Positions 1 to 4,931 of a stretch of DNA of 8,404 bases are shown piece after piece (position 1 is the first letter of the stretch; every line of letters begins with the position of its first letter). The translations under genes were made by a program, and so were the position numbers. Location of the stretch: positions 1 to 8,404 of the forward strand of contig JAMOPO010000045.1 in NCBI GenBank assembly GCA_027064425.1. The letters are read 5' to 3'. A model generated the notes under the pieces. It did not search any database and was not told the origin of the DNA. It saw nothing but the letters and a program-made list of their open reading frames with translations. Source of the DNA: Methanobacteriota archaeon (GTDB lineage: Archaea > JAADCQ01 > Methanopyri > Methanopyrales > Methanopyraceae).

Positions 1-475
1 CGGATATCCAACCGACGGTACTCAGGCCGGGGCCAGCGGCCGTCCCCCGGCGGCCTACGGGGCTGTCACCCTCTCCGGCGGCCCGTTCCAGGGCACTTCG
101 GCCGTTCCGGGGGAGACGGCCGCGTGAACGGCCCCGGCCTGCAACCCCACATCCACCCGCCCTTTCGGGCGGGTGTTCAGTTTGCCCTCTGCCGTTTTCG
201 GTCGCCCCTACTCACGGCATCGCGTTTGCTTTCTTTTCCTCCGCCTACTAAGATGTTTCAGTTCGGCGGGTTCCCCCTCCGGCGGTACTCCCCCGGGCCC
301 GAAGCGGGCCCGGGGTTTCCCGCCGGAGTGCCGGGGCCTTTCGGCCCCGGCGGGAGGTCCCATTCGGCGATCCCGGGTTCCACGGCTGCATGCGCCTCGC
401 CCGGGCTTATCGCAGCTTGCCACGGCCTTCCTCGGCGCCCGAGCCGAGGCATCCACCCGACGGCTTAGCCGACCC
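1..475 (-). rRNA. 23S ribosomal RNA, 5' part (runs off the left edge)
   Basis: This is the first ~475 nt of large-subunit rRNA, read on the minus strand. Conserved 5'-domain blocks are visible in order: GGTGGATGCCTCGGC (457-443), AAGCTGCGATAAGCC near 418-404, CCGAATGGGACC near 370-357, the segment around GTAGGCGGAGGAAAAGAAAG (about 252-232), then GTGAGTAGGGGCGACCGAAAACGGC near 215-190, and AGTACCG near 24-18. The 5' end is set at about 475 by analogy with archaeal 23S genes, where GGTGGAT lies roughly 18-19 nt from the mature end; the error is probably less than 10 nt. Helices are lengthened by very GC-rich pairs, as expected for a hyperthermophile. Predicted proteins in this stretch are artefacts. 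The gene has a promoter of its own at 604-611, and the nearest upstream gene is tRNA-Val, not 16S rRNA. Confidence 0.95.
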
Positions 476-580
476 GGCGGGGGCCGGTTGGCCCCCGCCC
501 GGGGCCGGCGTGGGGCTTGTGTCGACCCCGGACCCCCGGGGGTGTTTCCCCCGGGGGCTGCCCGGGGTCCCATCCCGCGG
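476..580 (-). other. 23S rRNA leader with two strong GC hairpins
   Basis: This non-coding stretch lies between the predicted 23S transcription start (about 580, placed ~25 nt after the TATA box) and the mature 5' end. The first hairpin has outer arms GACCCCGG (524-531 and 562-569) and inner arms of CCCCCGGGGG (533-542 and 548-557) around a 5-nt loop, with small bulges at 532 and 558-561. The second (473-503) pairs CCCGGCGGGGGCC with a matching arm around a GGTT loop, with one bulged base, and reaches into the rRNA 5' end. Such leaders normally carry rRNA processing structures. The partner 3' trailer is outside the window, so a bulge-helix-bulge processing stem cannot be tested here. Confidence 0.6.
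524..569 (-). repeat. Inverted repeat in 23S leader (18 bp in two stems)
   Basis: The outer 8-bp stem (524-531 with 562-569) and the inner 10-bp stem (533-542 with 548-557) are all G-C except one A-T pair. The inner arms are each self-complementary, so they are both direct and inverted repeats of one another. It lies wholly inside the predicted 23S precursor leader. Confidence 0.8.
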
Positions 581-603
581 CCATTGGCGGCCGGGAGGGG
601 GGC

Positions 604-611
604 TATATAAA
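604..611 (-). promoter_or_regulatory. TATA box of the 23S rRNA gene
   Basis: On the minus strand this reads TTTATATA, an exact match to the archaeal TATA consensus, preceded by an A-rich stretch (CAAAAACTA) that fits a TFB recognition element. It stands out in otherwise very G+C-rich DNA. Transcription would start near 580, giving a leader of about 105 nt before mature 23S. Confidence 0.8.
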
Positions 612-657
612 TAGTTTTTGTGGGGGTGTGGGGCGGGTCTTCGGTCTTTATGCCGGG

Positions 658-684
658 AAATCGTTTTGGAACTCGAAACGATTT
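658..684. repeat. AT-rich perfect inverted repeat between tRNA-Val and 23S promoter
   Basis: AAATCGTTT (658-666) and AAACGATTT (676-684) are perfect 9-bp inverted arms separated by 9 nt. The repeat starts a few bases after the tRNA 3' end and lies about 47 bp upstream of the 23S TATA box. It could be a tRNA transcript-end structure or a dimeric-protein operator for the rRNA promoter. The sequence alone does not decide. Confidence 0.6.
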
Positions 685-688
685 GGGC

Positions 689-765
689 TGGTGGGCCCGC
701 CGGGATTTGAACCCGGGACCACCGGCTCGTAAGGCCGGCGTTCTGCCGGGCTGAACTGCGGGCCC
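689..765 (-). tRNA. tRNA-Val (anticodon UAC), C8-type gene, CCA encoded
   Basis: A complete cloverleaf folds on the minus strand. The acceptor stem GGGCCCG (765-759) pairs with CGGGCCC (699-693). The D stem is GTTC/GAAC, with loop AGCCCGGCA holding G18G19. The anticodon stem CCGGC/GCCGG encloses loop CTTACGA with anticodon TAC (731-729), reading GUA valine codons. The variable loop is TGGTC and the T arm is CCGGG-TTCAAAT-CCCGG. The discriminator is A (692), followed by a genomically encoded CCA (691-689). A35, C36 and A73 fit valine identity. Position 8, almost always T, is C here (plus-strand G at 758). In Methanopyrus kandleri many tRNA genes carry C8, which the deaminase CDAT8 converts to U8. 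There is no intron. Confidence 0.96.
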
Positions 766-798
766 GTCCCGGGCCGTGGTGGTCCCGGCGGGGGGTGG

Positions 799-806
799 TT
801 AAAAAC
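799..806 (-). promoter_or_regulatory. TATA box of tRNA-Val
   Basis: GTTTTTAA on the minus strand is centred about 37 bp before the tRNA 5' end, which predicts a start near 777 and a short 5' leader for RNase P to remove. It lies just past the mch stop codon (817-815), so the tRNA can be transcribed independently of mch. Confidence 0.6.
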
Positions 807-814
807 GTTGCGGG

Positions 815-1783
815 CTAGAGGCCGAAGGACTGGCGTAGGATCTCGGTGTTGATGCGGCCGGCGGTGTAGGTGCGGCCGTTCTCGAGGTCGTTGACGACGG
901 CGCGGGCGGGGGCGAAGACGCCGGGGTCGATCTTGTAGAAGTCGCCGCCGGCCTCCTCGAAGATCTCGAGGAAGGGTCGGCCGTAGTCGTCGCTGGCCTC
1001 GGAGGGGAGCTGCTCGACGATCTCCTTGAGCTCGTCGGTCCCGTCCTCGACGTAGTAGTACACGGTCCCGCCGTAGAGGATGGCGTCGTTGGTGCGGCCC
1101 ATGGCCTCCTGGTCGTCCTCGGCGACGGGGGCGATGGGGGCGGTGCCGGTGGCGTGCTGGACGCGGGTGACGTCGTAGTCGAGGACCTCGTGGAGCTTGT
1201 AGAGGCCGGTCTCGACGACGCGGGCGGAGACCTGGACGGAGCCGACGATGGAGGCGGTGGGTGCGACGAGGAGGTAGAGGTTCTCGGGGTCCACGCCGCA
1301 CTCGTCGGCGATGTGGTCGGCGACGTTCTCGTCGGGTAGTTCGGCGGCCTCGAGGCAGAGGACGGCGACGTCGGCGTCGTCCTCGTAGTCGAGGGCCTCG
1401 TAGGTCTCCTTGGGTTTGAGTGCGAGGGCGCGGGCGGGTCCGGAGCCCATGGCGAAGTAGTCGTCGACTTGGATCTGCCAGCCGGCCTTCTGGGCGGCGA
1501 GGGTGGCGATGGCGGGGTGGTCGGTGGTCACCTGGACGGCGGGTAGGGTGAGGTCGTCGTGCTCGAACTCGGTGAGCTCGACCTGGGCGAGGCCGCCGAG
1601 GCAGATCTCGGAGTAGACGAGGCCGGCCTCGAGGCCGCCGGGGGCGTTGACGCCGAAGTCGAGGACGGTGGTGCCGTTGTCGAGCTCGTGGGCCTCGATG
1701 CGGAGCTCGTCGGCGCGGTCGAGGGCGCGCTCGGTGAGCTTGGCGGCGAGCTCGTTGACGCTGGGCTGGGTCACGGTGCTCAC
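815..1783 (-). CDS. mch: Methenyl-tetrahydromethanopterin cyclohydrolase
   Basis: Mch converts methenyl-H4MPT and water reversibly to N5-formyl-H4MPT, a cytoplasmic step in reducing CO2 to methane. The 322-residue reading frame has the normal family length (about 315-325). Family blocks include [20 protein letters not shown] (51-70), [12 protein letters not shown] (80-91), [18 protein letters not shown] (109-126), [20 protein letters not shown] (171-190), [12 protein letters not shown], and [12 protein letters not shown]188 and E191 in SARVVE match the Arg/Glu pair I recall as active-site residues in the Archaeoglobus enzyme. The protein is very acidic, as known for the salt-dependent M. kandleri enzyme. 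The GTG at 1783 overlaps the upstream stop by 4 nt. However, the Shine-Dalgarno-like AGGGGTGA (1787-1780) sits 5 nt before a second GTG at 1774, so translation may begin there (319 residues). Stop is TAG. It probably shares a transcript with the upstream gene. Confidence 0.97.
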   Translation of the reverse strand: MSTVTQPSVNELAAKLTERALDRADELRIEAHELDNGTTVLDFGVNAPGGLEAGLVYSEICLGGLAQVELTEFEHDDLTLPAVQVTTDHPAIATLAAQKAGWQIQVDDYFAMGSGPARALALKPKETYEALDYEDDADVAVLCLEAAELPDENVADHIADECGVDPENLYLLVAPTASIVGSVQVSARVVETGLYKLHEVLDYDVTRVQHATGTAPIAPVAEDDQEAMGRTNDAILYGGTVYYYVEDGTDELKEIVEQLPSEASDDYGRPFLEIFEEAGGDFYKIDPGVFAPARAVVNDLENGRTYTAGRINTEILRQSFGL

Positions 1784-1787
1784 CCCT
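1780..1787 (-). promoter_or_regulatory. Ribosome binding site of mch
   Basis: AGGGGTGA overlaps the end of the preceding gene. It abuts or overlaps the GTG at 1783 but is 5 nt from the GTG at 1774, which favours the latter as the start. Confidence 0.5.
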
Positions 1788-2517
1788 GCAGGAAGTGCTT
1801 GGTGATGCGTTTGATCCTCAGGGTGATCGCCTCGCGCTCCTTTAATGAGGGTTCCACGTCGACGGCGTCTATCGACTCGGGGAGGACGCTGCGGAGGTCC
1901 TCTCGGATGCGTTCGAGGGTGCGCTCGTCGATCCCGGCGGGGAGGCGGACGGTGAGGTGGAGCTCGACGTGCTTGGCGCCGAGGGCGCGGAGCATGCGTT
2001 TGAACTCGTCGACGGGGTCGTACTCCTCGAGGTAGTCCTCGATGAGGGACTCGGCGGCGCGCTCGATGGCGTCGAGGTCGATGCCGAGGTCCTGGAGGAG
2101 CTCCTCGCGCTCGCGCTCTCGGGCCTCGAGGTCGACGTCTTCCTCGGCCTTCTCGGTGCGGATGGGCTCCTTGAGGAGGGCGTCGGGGTTGGAGCGGCGG
2201 ATCATCTCGTAGGTCTGTGGGTCGAGCTCGTAGAGGTCGGCGAGGGCGGTGACGTCGTTCTGGAGGAGTTCCTGGAAGGTCTTGACGGCCTCCTCGGCGT
2301 GGAGCTCGTCGTTGGAGCGGACGAGATCGAGGTGGGCGGCGGTGATGTGGCCCTCCTCGACGAGGAGGAAGAGGTCGTAGATCTCCTCGTGGTCCTGGGT
2401 GGTGGCGCGGATCATCGCGTACTCGTGGTCGGCGGAGAGCTGCTCGAGCTCCTCCCAGGAGTTGATCTCGACGCTCTTCTCCTCGGGCTTGAGCCGGGTG
2501 GGGTAGCGGAACGGCAA
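1780..2517 (-). CDS. Uncharacterised acidic protein co-transcribed with mch
   Basis: I do not recognise this 245-residue protein with certainty. Residues ~20-85 ([10 protein letters not shown]... [20 protein letters not shown]...AVKTFQELL) have the hydrophobic-strand, Gly turn, 'xxAA', helix pattern of small PATAN/DUF4388- or DUF2226-like domains; this is an inference from pattern only. Residues ~120-175 are highly charged and probably form a long helix or coiled coil ([14 protein letters not shown]). Residues ~180-240 look like an alpha/beta domain with alternating strands ([19 protein letters not shown]). There are no cysteines, no membrane segments and no signal peptide, so it is likely cytoplasmic. 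The start is TTG at 2517: an in-frame stop lies 21 nt upstream, and no ATG, GTG or TTG follows before the ATG at residue ~35. The promoter at 2552-2559 predicts a start ~12 nt before the TTG. Its end overlaps mch by 4 nt, implying coupled translation and perhaps a linked role. Confidence 0.85.
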   Translation of the reverse strand: MPFRYPTRLKPEEKSVEINSWEELEQLSADHEYAMIRATTQDHEEIYDLFLLVEEGHITAAHLDLVRSNDELHAEEAVKTFQELLQNDVTALADLYELDPQTYEMIRRSNPDALLKEPIRTEKAEEDVDLEAREREREELLQDLGIDLDAIERAAESLIEDYLEEYDPVDEFKRMLRALGAKHVELHLTVRLPAGIDERTLERIREDLRSVLPESIDAVDVEPSLKEREAITLRIKRITKHFLQG

Positions 2518-2551
2518 GGCGGTTGGCCCGGAGAATTAGGCGGTTTCCGGG

Positions 2552-2559
2552 TTAAAAAA
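2552..2559 (-). promoter_or_regulatory. TATA box of the acidic protein-mch operon
   Basis: TTTTTTAA on the minus strand is centred about 39 bp before the TTG start at 2517, predicting a nearly leaderless mRNA (start near 2529). No Shine-Dalgarno sequence precedes that TTG, which fits. The T-run is shared with the terminator of the preceding gene. Confidence 0.6.
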
Positions 2560-2575
2560 CGCCCGTGCGGGCGTT
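2554..2575 (-). terminator. Hairpin plus T-run terminator after the transglutaminase-like gene
   Basis: On the minus strand AACGCCCG (2575-2568) pairs perfectly with CGGGCGTT (2565-2558), the central CA making a minimal loop. The run of six T (2559-2554) follows at once. The first arm begins inside the TAA stop codon (2576-2574). It resembles a bacterial intrinsic terminator; archaeal RNA polymerase also ends at T-runs. Confidence 0.7.
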
Positions 2576-3236
2576 AGAAGGGGAGGTTGGCGTAGGTGGC
2601 CCGGAGGTGGATGCAGCGGGAGTTGGGGTTGGTCGGGTCCATCCGGACCCACCGGACCTCCTGGGCCTTGCCGTTCTCGACGTGCTCGGGGAGGGCTACC
2701 TCGACGCAGACGTGGCCGCACGTGCCCCAGTGGGGGAAGTACGAGGTCTCGAAGCGGTAGCGGGCGGGGATGCCGGCGGCGCGGCAGAGGGCGATCATGA
2801 GGTGGGCGTGGTCGCAGCAGTTACCGCGGCCGAGCTGCAGGGTCTTCCACGCGCCGTACCGGGTGTTCAGGTAGTACACGTACCTGATCCCGTGCGGGTC
2901 GACGCTGTCGTACGGTGAGACCCAGTACTCGATCCTCTTGGCGGCCCTGTACACCAGCTCGTCCAGCGGTGTGCCGGCGCGGTACTGGTCCCACCAGGTG
3001 GACGGCGGTCCGAGGACCTCTCGGACGATTCGCTTCCAGTCGCTCAGGTGCTCGGGGTTCAGGTTGCGGTCCCAGTTGTTGACGTACGTGGCGACGATGG
3101 TGGGCGGGTAGACGCCGACCCACGGGTAGTCACCGACGTCGACCTCCGCGTGGGGGGCGGGGGGCGTGAGGAGGTTGAGGCCGCCGAAGCCCAGCGCCAG
3201 GATGAGCGTGAGGAGGAAGATTACCGGTGATATCAG
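2574..3236 (-). CDS. Exported or membrane-anchored transglutaminase-like protein, start codon uncertain
   Basis: The C-terminal domain is a transglutaminase-like cysteine protease fold with a complete Cys-His-Asp triad. GRGNCCDHAHL gives the Cys (~140 counting from 3236), followed by ALCRAAGIPARY, then CGHVCVEV (His ~175) and RWVRMDPTN (Asp ~200). The first GTG (2954) would give only 126 residues and cut into the domain. The same frame stays open upstream and encodes a hydrophobic segment (LISPVIFLLTLILALGFGG), a Pro-rich linker and Trp/Tyr-rich sequence (YPWVGVYPP, WDRNLNPEHL). That N-terminus looks like a signal peptide or anchor, placing the enzyme outside the cell. No ATG, GTG or TTG exists in frame between 2954 and the upstream stop at 3368. 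A purine-rich GGGGGAG near 3251-3245 precedes CTG (3236) and ATA (3233), so a non-standard start there is my best guess. The triad and GIPARY context resemble pseudomurein endoisopeptidases; a wall-remodelling role is inferred. Confidence 0.75.
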   Translation of the reverse strand: MISPVIFLLTLILALGFGGLNLLTPPAPHAEVDVGDYPWVGVYPPTIVATYVNNWDRNLNPEHLSDWKRIVREVLGPPSTWWDQYRAGTPLDELVYRAAKRIEYWVSPYDSVDPHGIRYVYYLNTRYGAWKTLQLGRGNCCDHAHLMIALCRAAGIPARYRFETSYFPHWGTCGHVCVEVALPEHVENGKAQEVRWVRMDPTNPNSRCIHLRATYANLPF

Positions 3237-3355
3237 CGTTCGTTCTCCCCCTGTTAGCCACGGATTCTTCGCGCCGGGCGCCCCGGCCGGTGACCTTTTA
3301 ACCGTAGGGGAACGCGCTGCACGGTCGGTGCGACTGGTGTGCCTAATCCCTCGGG
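3237..3355. promoter_or_regulatory. Divergent intergenic region
   Basis: This lies between the minus-strand transglutaminase-like gene and plus-strand argH. It holds one TATA-like element (3294-3303), an AGGGGGAG purine block for the minus-strand gene, and otherwise GC-rich sequence without other recognisable sites. Confidence 0.6.
3294..3303 (+). promoter_or_regulatory. TATA-like element of argH, possibly bidirectional
   Basis: CCTTTTAACC is centred near 3298, predicting plus-strand initiation near 3324, about 32 nt before the ATG of argH. Read on the other strand it is GGTTAAAAGG, almost the same, predicting minus-strand initiation near 3272, a suitable distance from the non-standard start region at 3236-3231. 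No other A+T-rich box occurs between the two genes. Confidence 0.5.
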
Positions 3356-4918
3356 ATGACCGGAGTTACCCCCGCGGACCCGCGGGGCGTGAAGAGATTG
3401 GCACTGGGGGGACCGGGGTACCGCGGCGGTCGCGTCTCCGGCGAGCGGGATCCCGACTTCGAGCGGCTGTCCTGCTCGCTGGATCAGGATCGGGAGATCT
3501 TCCACTGCGACGTCTGGAACTCGCTGGTTCACGTGCTGGCCCTGTGGGAGGCGGGCGCGCTGGACGGGGGTGTCGCGGGGAGCCTGGCGGAGGGGCTGCT
3601 GGAGATACTCCGCGAGGGTCCGGACGGGCTGCCGGAGGAGGCGGAGGACGTGCACGAGGCGATCGAGGTGCGGCTGCGGGACCTGGTGGGTGAGGAGGCG
3701 GGGTGGCTGCAGCTGGGTCGTAGTCGGAACGATCAGGTGGCGACGAGCGTGCGCATCCGGCTGCGGGAGCGGCTGGCGGACGTGGTCCTGGAGCTCCTGC
3801 GGCTGGGCGAGGCGCTGGTGGCGCGGGGTCGTGAGCTGGCGGGCGTGCGGCTCGCGGGTTACACGCACCTGAGGCGGGCCCAGCCGTGCTCGCTGGGCTT
3901 CTGGCTCACGTCGTACGTGCCCGAGGTGGTGCGCGGGGCGCGGGCGCTGCTGCGGGTGCCGGGGTTGGAGGAGTGCCCGCTGGGATGCTCCGCCTTCTCG
4001 GGGTCCACGGTGCGGGTGGATCGGCACCGTGAGGCCACGCTGCTGGGGTTCCGGCGGCCGGCCCGGCACTGCGGGGAGGCGACGGGGCTGCGGGGTCCGC
4101 TGCTGGAGGCGTTGGGGCGGCTGGCGACGGTGGCGTCGGGGTTGACGAGGCTCGCGTCGGACCTCGTGCAGCTGGCGTCGGACGACGTGGGGGTGGTCGA
4201 GCCGCCGGACGAGCTGTCCTCGACGAGCTCGGTGATGCCGCACAAGAAGAACCCGGACGCGTTGGAGCTGGCGCGGGCGGAGCTGTCGGTCGTGTCGGGG
4301 GTGAAGGGGCTGGGGGACGGCGTGCACGGGAAGCTGCCGCTGTTCTACAACCGGGACCTGCAGGTGCTGAACGGGCTGGTCTGGGACGCGTTGGACCGGT
4401 TCGAGCTGTCCGTCCGGGTGCTGAGGAAGGTGGTCGAGGGGATGGAGGTGGACGAGGAGCGGGCGGAGGGGACGCTGAAAGGCTCGCACGCGGTGGCGGT
4501 GGACCTGGCGGAGTTCCTGGCGGACGTCGGGGGCCTGACGTTCCGGGAGGCGCACCGTGTGGTGGGGAGGGTGTCGGCGAGGCTGGATCGGGAGGGCGTC
4601 CCGATGACGCGGGAGCATGCGGGTCGGGTGGCGGAGGAGCTGCGGCGGGAGGGCGTCGACGTGGACGAGGAGGAGCTGCGGGAGGTGCTGGATCCGGGCC
4701 GGGCGGTGAGGCGGCCGGTGGAGGGGTCGACGGACCCGGATCGGCTGGGACCGGCGCTGCGCAGGCTGGAGGGCGAGCTGCGCGGTGTTCGCCGGGCGCT
4801 AGACGACCGCGCGGGGCGCTGGCGGCGGGCGCTGCGGGCGACGGAGGTGGCGCTGGGTCGGCTGGGGGTGGAGGGGTTTGCCGAGGAGTACGAGCGGTAC
4901 TGGCGTCCCGGTGCCTGA
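3356..4918 (+). CDS. argH: Argininosuccinate lyase
   Basis: ArgH splits argininosuccinate into arginine and fumarate, the last step of arginine synthesis; it acts as a cytoplasmic homotetramer of the fumarase/aspartase superfamily. Landmarks are YRGGRVSGERD (22-32), LGRSRNDQVATSVRI (120-134), GYTHLRRAQP (168-177, with the conserved Thr-His), the superfamily signature SSTSSVMPHKKNPD (288-301) carrying the flexible-loop catalytic serine, and YNRDLQ (331-336). At 520 residues it is longer than usual (about 450-490), from a short N-terminal extension and roughly 40-50 extra C-terminal residues. The segment before the signature (about 230-255, RRPARHCGEATGLRGPLLEAL) is diverged from the family's usual Asp-Ala-Val-Ser-x-Arg-Asp motif. 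The ATG at 3356 is chosen by position after the promoter, but GTG 3389 or TTG 3398 remain possible because conserved sequence begins only near residue 21. Stop is TGA. Confidence 0.93.
   Translation: MTGVTPADPRGVKRLALGGPGYRGGRVSGERDPDFERLSCSLDQDREIFHCDVWNSLVHVLALWEAGALDGGVAGSLAEGLLEILREGPDGLPEEAEDVHEAIEVRLRDLVGEEAGWLQLGRSRNDQVATSVRIRLRERLADVVLELLRLGEALVARGRELAGVRLAGYTHLRRAQPCSLGFWLTSYVPEVVRGARALLRVPGLEECPLGCSAFSGSTVRVDRHREATLLGFRRPARHCGEATGLRGPLLEALGRLATVASGLTRLASDLVQLASDDVGVVEPPDELSSTSSVMPHKKNPDALELARAELSVVSGVKGLGDGVHGKLPLFYNRDLQVLNGLVWDALDRFELSVRVLRKVVEGMEVDEERAEGTLKGSHAVAVDLAEFLADVGGLTFREAHRVVGRVSARLDREGVPMTREHAGRVAEELRREGVDVDEEELREVLDPGRAVRRPVEGSTDPDRLGPALRRLEGELRGVRRALDDRAGRWRRALRATEVALGRLGVEGFAEEYERYWRPGA
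3370..3387. repeat. GC inverted repeat at the 5' end of argH
   Basis: CCCCGCGG (3370-3377) and CCGCGGGG (3380-3387) form a perfect 8-bp inverted repeat with a 2-nt spacer. It falls within the first 11 codons if ATG 3356 is the start, but in the 5' untranslated region if GTG 3389 or TTG 3398 is used. Confidence 0.55.
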
Positions 4919-4921
4919 GGC

Positions 4922-4927
4922 GGAGGT
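4922..4927 (+). promoter_or_regulatory. Ribosome binding site deciding the start of the PP-loop gene
   Basis: GGAGGT lies just after the argH stop and 4 nt before GTG 4932, a good match to the archaeal 16S tail. It favours that start over the in-frame GTG 4911 and TTG 4878, neither of which has such a well-placed site. Confidence 0.65.
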
Positions 4928-4931
4928 CCGG

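Noticed and set aside
124-732. Several open reading frames on both strands across the left 700 bp
   Set aside because: They lie inside 23S rRNA, its leader and the tRNA; their proteins are Pro/Arg/Gly-rich with no domain, typical of GC-rich RNA genes.
689-765. tRNA-Val as the usual rRNA-operon spacer tRNA
   Set aside because: It has its own TATA-like box and 23S has another between them, and there is no 16S upstream, so the pair is better read as two separate units.
1154-2577. Plus-strand reading frames rich in Gly, Val, Glu and Leu
   Set aside because: They are mirror frames of mch and its upstream acidic gene, without their own ribosome sites or recognisable domains.
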